Positions 7,261 to 16,240 of a stretch of DNA of 43,443 nt are shown here, piece by piece. The notes under the pieces were generated by a model. The model did no database searches, was not told the origin of the DNA, and was given only the letters and a program-made list of their open reading frames with translations. Source of the DNA: JBBKWG01 sp037968835 (lineage in GTDB: Bacteria > Pseudomonadota > Alphaproteobacteria > Rhodobacterales > Rhodobacteraceae); assembly GCA_037968835.1 (NCBI GenBank), contig JBBKWG010000082.1:1-43443 (forward strand), written 5' to 3'. The first letter of the stretch is position 1, and each line of letters opens with the position of its first letter. A program made the translations under genes and the position numbers.

Positions 7261-9345
7261 CTACTCCGCCGCGAACTTGATGACCGGCTCCATCCCGGCG
7301 AACTTTTCGTCCGACAGGTGACACTTGATCTGATGCCCGCCCGAAAGCGTACGCATCGGAGGCACTTCGATCTCGCACAAATTCCCCGGAACCTGTGACT
7401 TCCACCCGCAGCGGGTCTGAAATGGACAGCCAGACGGCGGGTTCATCGCAGATGGGATGTCCCCGTCCAGCACGACGTGCTTTTTCTTGACGCTGGTGTC
7501 CGCAATCGGAACTGCCGACAAAAGCGCCTCGGTATAGGGGTGATAGGGCGGCGAAAACACCTGATCGGTGTCGCCAAGCTCCACCACATGACCAAGGTAC
7601 ATCACCATCACCCGGTCACTCAGGTATCGGACAATCGACAGATCGTGCGAGATGAACAGCAACGTCGTCTTCTCGTTTCGCTGAATCTCCATCAACAGAT
7701 CCGTCACCGCCGCCTGAACCGATACATCAAGTGCCGATACCGGCTCGTCTGCCACGACGATCCGCGCTCCCCCAGCAAAAGCGCGGGCGATCCCGACCCG
7801 CTGTTTCTGACCTCCAGACAATTGTCGCGGCATCCGATCGGCAAATTCGCGCGGCAACTTGACCAGATCCAATAGCTCCAGCATCCGCTCGCGGCGATCG
7901 GTTTCGTTCTTGCCGATCTTGAAGATCTCCAAGGCACGAACGATTTGCCGACCCACCGTCATCGACGGATTGAGCGTGTCGAACGGGTTCTGGAACACCA
8001 TCTGGATTGAAGAGACGGTTTTGGTATCGCGGGCCTCGATCGGAATGTCCCCGATCGACTTGTTGTCCAGAAGTATCTGACCCTCGGTTGCGGTCTCAAG
8101 CCCCATCAGGACCTTTGCGAAGGTCGATTTTCCGCAACCCGACTCGCCGACAATCGCCAGGGTCTCGGACTCGCGCGCCTCGAATGTCAGTGTTTCGTTG
8201 GCCTTTACGACCTTGCGGTCGCCGCCCCCGAACAGCACATTCGCCGCCACTTCGTAATACTTCTTCAGGTTGTCCATTCGCAGCACAACGTCGCCCGGGA
8301 CCGTCTTCTCGAATTTCTGCCCAGCGACAATCGGAGCGTTCCAGTCGATTTCCTCGAACCGGATGCAGCGTGTCGCGTGGCGATCGTTGCCTTTGACCGT
8401 GTGCATCCTGATCTCGCCCGCATCGCAACGCCCGGCCTCGAAATAGTCGCAGCGCGGTCCGAAGTTGCAGCCCGGCGGCCGCTCGTGCGGCAAGGGAAAG
8501 TTTCCGGGGATCGCTACCAGCGGGCGCGCGTTCTTGTCGGCCCCGGGCAAAGGAATCGACCGGAACAGCGCCTGCGTGTACGGGTGCTGCATCTTGTCGA
8601 AGACGTCTTCGATGGACCCGGTTTCGACCGCTTCTCCCGAATACATCACGCAAATCCGATCGCATGTTTCCAGAACCAGTCCAAGGTTGTGACTGATGAA
8701 CAGCATGGACGTGCCGTATTTCTTGCCGAGATCCTTGACCAGTTGCACCACTGCCGCTTCAACCGTGACGTCGAGCGCGGTCGTCGGCTCGTCCAGAATC
8801 AACAGCGAAGGGTTCGCCATCAATGCCATCGCGATGACAATCCGCTGCTGCTGGCCACCCGACAATTGATGCGGATAGGAACTCAGCATCCGCTCCGGAT
8901 CCGGCAGGCGTACGTCGGTCACTACCTCCAGCGCGCGCTGATAGGCTTCCTTCTCGCCCACACCCTCGTGGATCATCGGGACTTCCATCAACTGTCGCCC
9001 GATTTTCATTGCCGGATTGAGCGATGCCATCGGTTCCTGATAGATCATCGCTATTTCCGACCCGCGAATAGTGCGCAGATCCTCCATGCTCATCGTAGTC
9101 AGATCGCGGCCCTTGAACTTGATCGAGCCGCCGACGACGCGACCGTTGACCCCAAGGTCCTGCATCACCCCCAACGCCACCGTGGATTTGCCGCAACCAG
9201 ACTCGCCAACCAAGCCCATCGCTTCGCCGGGCTGTACGACACACGAGAAATCCATAACTGCGGGAATTTCGCGCAGCCGCGTGAAGAAGCTGATCGACAG
9301 GTTCTCGATTTCAAGGATAGGCCCGTCATAATCGCGTTTGGTCAT
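7261..9345 (-). CDS. Fused double ATPase of a peptide/nickel-type ABC importer (DppD-DppF)
   Basis: This 694-residue protein contains two complete ABC ATPase domains in one chain, equivalent to DppD plus DppF, and energises the adjacent permeases. The first domain has Walker A GESGCGKST (47-55), signature LSGGQQQR and Walker B LLILDEPTTALD. The second repeats these as GESGCGKST, LSGGQKQR and IVVADEPVSALD. Each is followed by an oligopeptide C-terminal region with clustered cysteines (CNFGPRCDYFEAGRCD and CPFQTRCGW). I chose ATG 9345 because an AGGA site precedes it and the protein then begins as the family does; the open frame continuing upstream lies inside the permease gene. It is the last gene of the importer operon. 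Confidence 0.95.
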   Translation of the reverse strand: MTKRDYDGPILEIENLSISFFTRLREIPAVMDFSCVVQPGEAMGLVGESGCGKSTVALGVMQDLGVNGRVVGGSIKFKGRDLTTMSMEDLRTIRGSEIAMIYQEPMASLNPAMKIGRQLMEVPMIHEGVGEKEAYQRALEVVTDVRLPDPERMLSSYPHQLSGGQQQRIVIAMALMANPSLLILDEPTTALDVTVEAAVVQLVKDLGKKYGTSMLFISHNLGLVLETCDRICVMYSGEAVETGSIEDVFDKMQHPYTQALFRSIPLPGADKNARPLVAIPGNFPLPHERPPGCNFGPRCDYFEAGRCDAGEIRMHTVKGNDRHATRCIRFEEIDWNAPIVAGQKFEKTVPGDVVLRMDNLKKYYEVAANVLFGGGDRKVVKANETLTFEARESETLAIVGESGCGKSTFAKVLMGLETATEGQILLDNKSIGDIPIEARDTKTVSSIQMVFQNPFDTLNPSMTVGRQIVRALEIFKIGKNETDRRERMLELLDLVKLPREFADRMPRQLSGGQKQRVGIARAFAGGARIVVADEPVSALDVSVQAAVTDLLMEIQRNEKTTLLFISHDLSIVRYLSDRVMVMYLGHVVELGDTDQVFSPPYHPYTEALLSAVPIADTSVKKKHVVLDGDIPSAMNPPSGCPFQTRCGWKSQVPGNLCEIEVPPMRTLSGGHQIKCHLSDEKFAGMEPVIKFAAE

Positions 9346-9364
9346 TCCTGATCTTCTTCTTGTC

Positions 9365-9400
9365 CAAATACTCCGGGGGTCCGGGGGCAGCGCCCCCGGC
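9365..9400. repeat. GC-rich intergenic palindromic element
   Basis: The 60-bp gap between permease and ATPase genes contains CAAATACTCCGGGGGT followed directly by the perfect hairpin CCGGGGGCAGCGCCCCCGG (9381-9399; 8-bp arms, 3-nt loop). From memory, this combination of a CAAATACTC box with a G/C palindrome recurs between genes in Rhodobacteraceae genomes. Only one copy lies in this window, so repetition cannot be shown here. It may act as an mRNA-stabilising or attenuating hairpin between two operon genes. Confidence 0.55.
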
Positions 9401-9404
9401 AGGC

Positions 9405-10823
9405 TCAGTCTTTCAGGCTTTCTTCGCGCAATCCGTCGGCCAGCAGGTTCAGACCCAGAACCAGGCTCATCAGCGCCAACGCCGGCGGCAAAGCTGGATG
9501 AGGATAAATGCTCAGCAGTTTCCGGCCGTCGTTGATGGTCGATCCCCAGTCCGGGCTTTCCGGTGACAGGCCAAGGCCAAAGAAACCGAGCGTGCCCAAC
9601 AGGATCGTCGTGTATCCGATCCTGAGGCAGAAATCGACGATCAGCGGCCCCCGGGCGTTCGGCAGGATCTCCCACAGCATGATGTACCAGGCCCCCTCGC
9701 CCCGGGTCTGTCCGGCAGCGACGTAGTCGCGGGTCTTGATGTCCAGCGCGATGCCACGCACGATCCGGAATACAGTGGGCGAGTTCACGAAGACGACGCT
9801 TACGAACACCACCAGCAAGTTCGGCGGAAACTCGATGATCCCCAGCGGATCGGCATTCCATGCAATCCCGAGGTAAAGCCACAGCCCGATCACCAGTGTG
9901 ATGGCCAGATAGATGTAGTTCTTTTTCGGCTGAACGAAGAAGCGCGAGTTTATCAGGATCACAAGGAAAATGATCGGGAAGATGAACAGAACCGCCGCCA
10001 TATAGACCGGGATGCCCGTCGCCACGATCTCGGGTGTGACGAGAAGATAGAACAGCAGGATCACCGGGAACGCTAGGATCAGGTTGGCAAGGAAGGAAAG
10101 GAAGGTATCCAGCTTGCCGCCATAATATGCCGCCGGCAGCCCAAGCGTGATCCCGACCATGAACGCGAACAGTGTCGCGAAAGGCGCAATCTTGATAACC
10201 GACCAGGCACCCTTAACCATCCGGCTGAACACGTCACGCGCCAGGTTGTCACCGCCCAGCAAGTAATAGGCATAGGTGTCGCTGTCCGCAGGCGTCGGCG
10301 TGCCCGGCACCTTGTTTTTCATGCCGGACAACTGCTCCAGCGGACCGTGAGTGACGATCATATCCATCGCGCCGAAAATGCCCGTGAAGACCCAGAACAT
10401 CACCAGCCCGAACCCGATCATTCCAATCGGGCTATCGAACAGCTTGCCGTATAGTCCAAGTCGCCGCTTGAAGACGATCGACAGGGTAAAGACCATTATG
10501 AGCGCGATCCACACCGGCAGAAACCGGAACGCCATGGTGCCGATTATGCCCTTTGACGGCTCGCCTGGCAAAAGGATCCCGCCGACGATAAAGGCAAGCG
10601 ACACCAGCACGATCACGCCAAAGGCCGCTTTGGTCACAACGATTGCCCATTCAAGCGGCCCCCGCGTGGCCGTCAGCGTGCTGCCCTGCACGTTTGCCGA
10701 CATGCTAGGCATCAGCGACAGAACCACCTGCGCTGCAACCGCAACCGCAAGCGTCACGCATGCCAGAAGGAAGATCGGGTTCAGGACGGGGCCAAGACTG
10801 CCGGTCCATGTCAATTGTTCCAT
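9405..10823 (-). CDS. ABC importer permease (DppC/OppC-type), extended
   Basis: The 472-residue inner-membrane permease belongs to a peptide/nickel-family importer. The C-terminal two thirds carries the usual DppC fold, with GGDNLARDVFSRMVKGAWSV (the LGTDxxGRD-like entry), the loop DYVAAGQTRGEGAWYIMLWEILPNA that contacts the ATPase, and the end LLADGLREESLKD. It is about 170 residues longer than a typical DppC of around 300. The extra length is N-terminal and contains additional hydrophobic segments (about residues 13-35, 63-88, 98-115 and 130-152). It follows the DppB-type gene after a 13-bp gap on the same strand. The transported solute is unknown. Confidence 0.93.
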   Translation of the reverse strand: MEQLTWTGSLGPVLNPIFLLACVTLAVAVAAQVVLSLMPSMSANVQGSTLTATRGPLEWAIVVTKAAFGVIVLVSLAFIVGGILLPGEPSKGIIGTMAFRFLPVWIALIMVFTLSIVFKRRLGLYGKLFDSPIGMIGFGLVMFWVFTGIFGAMDMIVTHGPLEQLSGMKNKVPGTPTPADSDTYAYYLLGGDNLARDVFSRMVKGAWSVIKIAPFATLFAFMVGITLGLPAAYYGGKLDTFLSFLANLILAFPVILLFYLLVTPEIVATGIPVYMAAVLFIFPIIFLVILINSRFFVQPKKNYIYLAITLVIGLWLYLGIAWNADPLGIIEFPPNLLVVFVSVVFVNSPTVFRIVRGIALDIKTRDYVAAGQTRGEGAWYIMLWEILPNARGPLIVDFCLRIGYTTILLGTLGFFGLGLSPESPDWGSTINDGRKLLSIYPHPALPPALALMSLVLGLNLLADGLREESLKD

Positions 10824-10836
10824 TTTCCCGTTCCCC

Positions 10837-11880
10837 TCAAGCGATCCGGATGCGTGGATTTAGGAATACGTAGCCGATGTCCGAAATCAGCTGCGTAACC
10901 AGAACCACGATCACTGCCACGACCGAACAGGCCAGCAACAGGTCGATGTCGTTGTTTCCTGCCGCCTGCACCAACGTCCACCCGAAGCCTTTGTAATTGA
11001 ACAAGGTCTCGACAATGACGACCCCGTTCAAGAGCCAAGGGAACTGAAGCATGATCACGGTGAACGGTGCGATGAGTGCGTTTCTGAGCGCGTGCTTCAG
11101 GACGATGTTGCGGAAACTCACGCCCTTTAGCCGCGCCGTCCGAATGTATTGCGCCGTCATCACCTCGGTCATCGAGGCCCGCGTCATTCGCGCGATATAT
11201 CCCATTCCGTAAAGTGCGATCGTGAGTACCGGCAGGAAGAAATTCTCGAACGTCGCGTTCTCCGCAGCGCTCGTCGCTGTGCCTTTGAACACCTTCCAGC
11301 CCGCCGATGATGCAAACAACGTGATGAAGATCACCCCCGAGACGTATTCCGGCGTCGCCGTCGAAGCGATCGAGAATGTCGACAATGTCCTGTCCAGTCG
11401 CGACCCCTCGCGCATTCCCGCAAGAACGCCCACGATCAGGGCCGAGGGCACCATCAGCACCATCACCCAGAACATCAATTTGGCGGTCAGTCCCAGGCGC
11501 GTCGAAATGATCGAGGACACGTCGTCCTTGAAAACTGTCGATTGACCCCAGTCACCCTGCAGAATGCCGCAGAACCTTGGTGCGTCGGCTGGGGCGGCAC
11601 CGTAACGCATGCATCTGCCGCGCAGGGTTCCATCGTCATCCGTTATTGTCCATCCCGGCGCTACCCCCAGCCACTGTCCGTATCGCACAATCAGTGGTTG
11701 GCCGAACCCATTTCTATTGATCCATTGCTCGACCTGCACGTCGGTCATCCGGACGTTGCCTTGGGTCTTTGCCAGCTTTTCGAGGTTTGGATAAAGATTC
11801 GTCAGGAAGAAAATTGTCAGCGTCAGACACAACGCCGTCAGTGCAATTACGCCGAGGCGCCGAAGTATGAAGATGCCCAT
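10837..11880 (-). CDS. ABC importer permease (DppB/OppB-type)
   Basis: The 347-residue permease begins MGIFILRRLGVIALTALCLTLTIFFL, the usual DppB N-terminal helix, and contains the ATPase-coupling loop YIRTARLKGVSFRNIVLKHALRNALI near residues 240-265 and the end ISDIGYVFLNPRIRIA. About six membrane helices are predicted. The periplasmic stretch after helix 1 is long (about residues 35-130) and holds the pair CMRYG and FCGILQG, whose cysteines might form a disulfide. It is separated from the upstream binding-protein gene by a 99-bp gap containing a strong hairpin. It forms a heterodimer with the next permease by family knowledge. Confidence 0.94.
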   Translation of the reverse strand: MGIFILRRLGVIALTALCLTLTIFFLTNLYPNLEKLAKTQGNVRMTDVQVEQWINRNGFGQPLIVRYGQWLGVAPGWTITDDDGTLRGRCMRYGAAPADAPRFCGILQGDWGQSTVFKDDVSSIISTRLGLTAKLMFWVMVLMVPSALIVGVLAGMREGSRLDRTLSTFSIASTATPEYVSGVIFITLFASSAGWKVFKGTATSAAENATFENFFLPVLTIALYGMGYIARMTRASMTEVMTAQYIRTARLKGVSFRNIVLKHALRNALIAPFTVIMLQFPWLLNGVVIVETLFNYKGFGWTLVQAAGNNDIDLLLACSVVAVIVVLVTQLISDIGYVFLNPRIRIA

Positions 11881-11943
11881 CGCTGTCCCCGAATTTCGTG
11901 CAAACGCGGATCCGCCTGGTCCTGCGGAAATCCCGCTGCAATG

Positions 11944-11969
11944 GGAGGCCGCGCCGAAACGCGGCCTCC
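11944..11969 (-). terminator. 10-bp hairpin after the peptide-binding protein gene
   Basis: The perfect arms GGAGGCCGCG and CGCGGCCTCC have a 6-nt loop and lie 10 bp after the stop of the binding-protein gene. No U-run follows on the transcribed minus strand. I read it as a partial terminator or an RNA stabiliser that favours binding protein over permeases. Confidence 0.7.
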
Positions 11970-11979
11970 GCAGTCGTGT

Positions 11980-13638
11980 TTAAGCGGCGAATGCAAACTT
12001 GTAGAAATGGAACTCATGCGCTGGATGCTTGTCCGCCCCAACCACATCTCCGCGGTGATGGTTATAGAGCGAGCGCCAATAAGGTTGGATAATCACGCCC
12101 TCGTCACGCATCACTTGCTCGATCTCGGAGATGATTTCACGACGCTTATCGGCATCGGCGATGGCCAATGCATCCCCAACAAGGTTGTCAAACTTCTCGT
12201 TCGAGAACGCGCTTTCATTCCAAGCTTCGCCTGTCCGATAGGCAAGCGACAGGATCTGAACTTCGAGCGGCCGGTGGTTCCAGGTCGTTGCCGAGAACGG
12301 ATACTTGGTCCAATCGTTCCAGAAAGTCGCTCCAGGAAGCACCGTCCGCTTGACCGGGATGCCGGCATCACGCATTTGCGCCGCGACGACATCGCCCGTG
12401 TTGCGCTCGAAATCATCGTCAACAGTGATGAGTTCGTGCTCAAAGTCGGCCATGCCGGCTTCCTCCATCAACGCCAGAGCCGCCGCCGGATCGTGCTCGG
12501 GCGCACCGATGTCTGCATAGGCGGGATGGATCGGACAAACATGATGGTTTTCCGCCACAATGCCTCGCCCGGAATAGCCGATCTCCAGACAGACATTGTT
12601 GTCCACCGCCATCGCCATCGCCCGGCGAACCTTGCTGTCGGCATAGGGTTTTGCACCTTCGACTTCGGCTTCCTGATTTGTACGGAAGACCAGAGTCGCT
12701 GCCGTCACCGCCTCAGAACGGGTCCAGCCGATTCCGTCCATGATGTCGATGAAATCGCCGATGGTTTCGTAGAAAAGATCCACTTCCTCGGCGTCCGCCG
12801 CAGCAATCCAAGCCGCGCCATCGTTGCCGTAGTCGATCATTTCGATCCGATCGAGATAGGGCCCGCCGAATACCTCGGTTCCCCACCACGGTTCCTCTGA
12901 TTTCTGGATCACGCAGCGAACGCCGACTTCAAGCGCCACGCCCCGGTATGGTCCGGTGCCGATCCAAGTATCATAAGGCGCATCGGAATCGTGATCCGCG
13001 TGCGCCATTGCAGCAGGATAATCGGACATGTTCGCAATGATCGCGATGTCCGGCTGGCTGAGGCTCAGGACAACCGTGAGATCGTCTTTCGCCGTGATCG
13101 CGCCTTCTCGCGCTTTGCCATCTTCCATCAGTCCGCCCATCCGAGACGCCATCGAGTTGGTCTCGACAGACGCGTCGCACCAGCCATCGATATTGCGCGC
13201 CACGTCAGCAGAGGTGAAGTCGTCGCCATTGCTCCACTTGATGCCGGGCCGGATGTGAAGCACGTATTCAGTCGCGTCCTCGTTGACATCCCAGCTTTCA
13301 AGTAGCATGCCTCGGAAAGTACCGTCTGCGTTGTACTCCACCAGATATTCCATGATGCCACGGCTTTGGTTGCCGACTTCCGACCAGTCATAGGATCGCG
13401 GCTCCTTCATCGCCTTGACCAGTGTCTGGATGCGTAAAGTGCCACCCATCTGGGTGTGTCCTGCCGCCCGTGCCGGAGCCGCCGCGCCGATCAGCCCATA
13501 GGCCGCCGTCGCTGCCACACCCAATGAAGTCGCTCGGGTCAGAAACTCGCGACGGCTCAGCTTGCCCGCGCGAAATTCCTCTGCATGCATAATCGCCGCC
13601 GGATGGAAATCCGGGCGGAATGTAGTGCGTTTGGTCAT
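11980..13638 (-). CDS. Extracellular solute-binding protein, family 5 (peptide/nickel type)
   Basis: The 552-residue periplasmic protein captures the substrate for the importer encoded downstream. A twin-arginine-type signal lies at SRREFLTRATSLGVAATAAYG (about residues 28-48), preceded by an unusually long charged leader, and ends APARAAG. The family-5 fold is shown by YVLHIRPGIKWSNGDDFTSADVARN and by KVRRAMAMAVDNNVCLEIGYSGRG. An AGGGA site precedes the ATG. Family members bind peptides, nickel complexes, opines or sugars; no residues here let me choose. An AraC-type regulator lies 218 bp upstream on the same strand and is a plausible controller. Confidence 0.93.
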   Translation of the reverse strand: MTKRTTFRPDFHPAAIMHAEEFRAGKLSRREFLTRATSLGVAATAAYGLIGAAAPARAAGHTQMGGTLRIQTLVKAMKEPRSYDWSEVGNQSRGIMEYLVEYNADGTFRGMLLESWDVNEDATEYVLHIRPGIKWSNGDDFTSADVARNIDGWCDASVETNSMASRMGGLMEDGKAREGAITAKDDLTVVLSLSQPDIAIIANMSDYPAAMAHADHDSDAPYDTWIGTGPYRGVALEVGVRCVIQKSEEPWWGTEVFGGPYLDRIEMIDYGNDGAAWIAAADAEEVDLFYETIGDFIDIMDGIGWTRSEAVTAATLVFRTNQEAEVEGAKPYADSKVRRAMAMAVDNNVCLEIGYSGRGIVAENHHVCPIHPAYADIGAPEHDPAAALALMEEAGMADFEHELITVDDDFERNTGDVVAAQMRDAGIPVKRTVLPGATFWNDWTKYPFSATTWNHRPLEVQILSLAYRTGEAWNESAFSNEKFDNLVGDALAIADADKRREIISEIEQVMRDEGVIIQPYWRSLYNHHRGDVVGADKHPAHEFHFYKFAFAA

Positions 13639-13670
13639 GATTAGTCTTTCTCCCTGTAAGACTCGTTGGT

Positions 13671-13702
13671 TGTCCGGACATTCAACTTTCGCTGTGTCCG
13701 GA
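13671..13702. promoter_or_regulatory. Repeated TGTCCGGA boxes upstream of the binding-protein gene
   Basis: TGTCCGGACA, a perfect 10-bp palindrome (13671-13680), and a second TGTCCGGA (13695-13702) form direct repeats 24 bp apart, 33 to 64 bp upstream of the start codon. AraC-family proteins often bind direct repeats two helical turns apart, and such a regulator is encoded just upstream. The link is inference. Confidence 0.35.
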
Positions 13703-13856
13703 GCATTCTCGAATAGAAGACGCTTAAAAGGGTCTCCCCATCTTCCCGCATTTCGTCATGCTTGACTTCGCGCGTCAATCGCGGCTTTCGCCAATTCACG
13801 TCACAAAAACGACATGCGCGTTGTCAGATTGCGACGTATATCGAGAATCACCCCCG

Positions 13857-14720
13857 TCAACCTGCGCGGCGAAAGACCGACGGACTTTGTCCAGTGTAGG
13901 CAACGAAGGCGCGGGTAAAATAGGCAGGCGACGCAAACCCAGTCCGTCGCGCGATATCCGCGACCTTGAGATCGCTGTCGCGCAGCAGTCGCCGAGCTTC
14001 GAAATGACGGCGGTCCTTGATCAGGTCCAGTGCCGCGCGCCCCGACACTTGCCGGCACACCCGCGACAGATGCGTCGGCGTCACCCCAAGCAAAGCGGCG
14101 AAGTGTTGAACGCCCACCGGACGCCGAAAATCCCGCTCGACCAGCGCCGTAAACGCCTCGGTCAGTTTGTGTGCCGACGACTGCTTCGGGGCAGGTGCAC
14201 GCTGATCGTGCGCATCCACCGCTCGCTTCAGCCAGACCGACAGCAAACCCGCCTGAAAGGACAGCGCAGCGGGCGTTTGCGCGTCTCGGACTTGCGCCTC
14301 TCGCTCCAAAGCGTCGATCATTCCAGTCAATTCACGTTGAAGCTGAGCTTCCAGAAGGCGCAGATGAACCGGACGCGCGGGCCACTCAAGTCCCTGATCA
14401 CGCGGCAAATGGACGAGCGAACCCATCACCTGCCCCATGACGCTGAAACCATGCTGCGTTCCCGGTGGCAGGAATATCGCGTTGTGCGTGCCGTAGCCGC
14501 TGGAACGTCCGGCGACGGTGATCTTGCCCTGCCCGCGAGTGACCCATAAAAGCACCGGTCGCGAATAACTGCGCATCGCTTCGGTTTGCCAGCGCCCCCC
14601 CTGAGCCAACCGCGCGATTGAAGTCACTTCAACCGGCGCAAGTGCGGCTATGTCAGGGATCTCCCGTTCGGTCCCAGCCGAAACAGGCTGCGGCAATAGC
14701 GTCAGACGCTGAAAACTCAT
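13857..14720 (-). CDS. AraC-family transcriptional regulator
   Basis: The 287-residue protein has an N-terminal cupin-like ligand domain (about 25-110, with LPPGTQHGF typical of the effector pocket) and a C-terminal double helix-turn-helix (about 185-287). The second helix-turn-helix shows the AraC signature DIARRTGFASPAYFTRAFVAYTGQSPSVFRR. The start at 14720 is chosen because a GGGGGG-rich site precedes it and the longer frame upstream would run into the MFS gene end. It lies between an MFS transporter gene and the peptide-type importer on the same strand, so either could be its target. The effector is unknown. Confidence 0.88.
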   Translation of the reverse strand: MSFQRLTLLPQPVSAGTEREIPDIAALAPVEVTSIARLAQGGRWQTEAMRSYSRPVLLWVTRGQGKITVAGRSSGYGTHNAIFLPPGTQHGFSVMGQVMGSLVHLPRDQGLEWPARPVHLRLLEAQLQRELTGMIDALEREAQVRDAQTPAALSFQAGLLSVWLKRAVDAHDQRAPAPKQSSAHKLTEAFTALVERDFRRPVGVQHFAALLGVTPTHLSRVCRQVSGRAALDLIKDRRHFEARRLLRDSDLKVADIARRTGFASPAYFTRAFVAYTGQSPSVFRRAG

Positions 14721-14811
14721 GATGGCGATCGCCCCCCACAGGCACATAAAAACAGGGGGAAATGTGTCACCTGCGCGCTTGCCAGTCAACGAAGGATCTG
14801 TGCGGCGCGGA

Positions 14812-16032
14812 TCAGCGCTTGGTTCGGCTGCGCCCAAGCAATCGCCCGATCAGAAACGACGTCCGAGGCGCGTAAACATAATGCGTCCGCGTTTCAGCAC
14901 TGCGAACCCGCATCCGGAACAAGCCGAAGACGATCAGAACCACATGGGCCAGCGCCACGAACAGGAACATGGCGGAAGGTCCGTACTCTTCGATCAATTC
15001 GGACACGACGTAGGGCGAGGCAATCGCGCCGACCGCATACAGAAACATCAGAGCCGCCGAAAGCTCGACCCGCTCTTCATCAGTCGCATAATCATGCGCA
15101 TGTGCCGCCGCGACCGAATAGATCGGAAATGTCGTAAAGCCGAAAAAACCAGATGCCAGCATTGTCGCTGCCGTTCCCGATTGCGAAACTCCGACTGTAA
15201 CCGCGCACGAAACGATGGCCGCCACCGACAACCAGATCAGCACCCATCGCCGGTCATAACGGTCCGCAAGCCACCCCGCAGGATACTGGCTTAGCGCGCC
15301 GCCCAAAACGAAAGCGGCCAGGAACAATGCGATCTGATCGACACTCAGCCCGACTTCAACGCCGTAGATCGGACCGACCATGCGGAACGCCGCTGTTGTC
15401 AAACCCGCCGAGACAACGCCGGCCGCTGCCAATGGCGAACGCGCCCACGCCAATGCAGGTCTAAGCCGGGGTGCCAAGGGAATGGCTGGCTGTGCAGCGC
15501 GGGTCATGACCAGCGGCAGCAACGCCGCACAGCACAGGATCGCCAGAATGTTGTAGGAAACGTAATGCGCCGGCGTCAGGATCGAAATGATAAGCTGCGC
15601 GAACAATGACCCGGTGATGTCGACAATCCGATAGATACCCATCGCCCGTCCGCGCGTCGTGTTCGACACCTTGGCCTGAAGCCAGCTTTCGACGATGGTA
15701 TAGCACCCTGCAATGCAAAGCCCCGACATGATCCGCATCCCCATCCAGGCGATCGGATCAATGATGATCATGTGACTCAGAATGCCGATTGTGCCGAGTG
15801 CGGTGAATGCCGCGAAAGCGCGTGAATGTCCGACGGCGCCCATCAGTCGCGGTGCCCACCAGCAACCGATGAAGAACCCGAAGAAGTGTGACGATCCGAG
15901 CAGACCCACTTCGGCGCGGCTGAACCCCAATTCGATCCCCGAAATCGCGTCCAATGGAGCGATGCCACCCGATCCAAGCTGTAACAGGATGACAGACAGA
16001 AAAAGGGCGGCGAAGGAGATCAGAAGTCGCAT
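14812..16032 (-). CDS. MFS transporter, YcaD-like
   Basis: The 406-residue protein has about twelve membrane helices. The segment MRIMSGLCIAGCYTIVESWLQAKVSNTTRGRAMGIYR after helix 4 closely follows the YcaD subgroup of the major facilitator superfamily, a group without an established substrate. A short cytoplasmic Arg-rich tail ends LIGRLLGRSRTKR. No clear ribosome binding site precedes ATG 16032. The gene is divergent from the YdeI-like gene across a 208-bp gap in which I see no convincing promoter. It ends 91 bp before the AraC-type regulator on the same strand, so regulated export is possible but unproven. Confidence 0.9.
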   Translation of the reverse strand: MRLLISFAALFLSVILLQLGSGGIAPLDAISGIELGFSRAEVGLLGSSHFFGFFIGCWWAPRLMGAVGHSRAFAAFTALGTIGILSHMIIIDPIAWMGMRIMSGLCIAGCYTIVESWLQAKVSNTTRGRAMGIYRIVDITGSLFAQLIISILTPAHYVSYNILAILCCAALLPLVMTRAAQPAIPLAPRLRPALAWARSPLAAAGVVSAGLTTAAFRMVGPIYGVEVGLSVDQIALFLAAFVLGGALSQYPAGWLADRYDRRWVLIWLSVAAIVSCAVTVGVSQSGTAATMLASGFFGFTTFPIYSVAAAHAHDYATDEERVELSAALMFLYAVGAIASPYVVSELIEEYGPSAMFLFVALAHVVLIVFGLFRMRVRSAETRTHYVYAPRTSFLIGRLLGRSRTKR

Positions 16033-16240
16033 GGGACCTGCGTGCTTTTTGGCTCAGTTCGCGTATCCCTTGGCAAACTTGCTGCTGCAAGCCCGTAATC
16101 GACACTCGCGCGGCGCATTTGGCTACTCTGCTTTACAGCGCCTCGCACCATTGGCATTTTCCGTGGGATGGCATTGACGATTCACCCGGGTGACTGTCAG
16201 CGACTTTTGCCGCGGGTTGTTCTGATACGGAGCAATTTGG

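Noticed and set aside
9346..9882. Long N-terminal extension of the fused ATPase frame
   Set aside because: It lies inside the permease gene and its translation is Arg-rich shadow sequence; ATG 9345 starts the protein as the family does.
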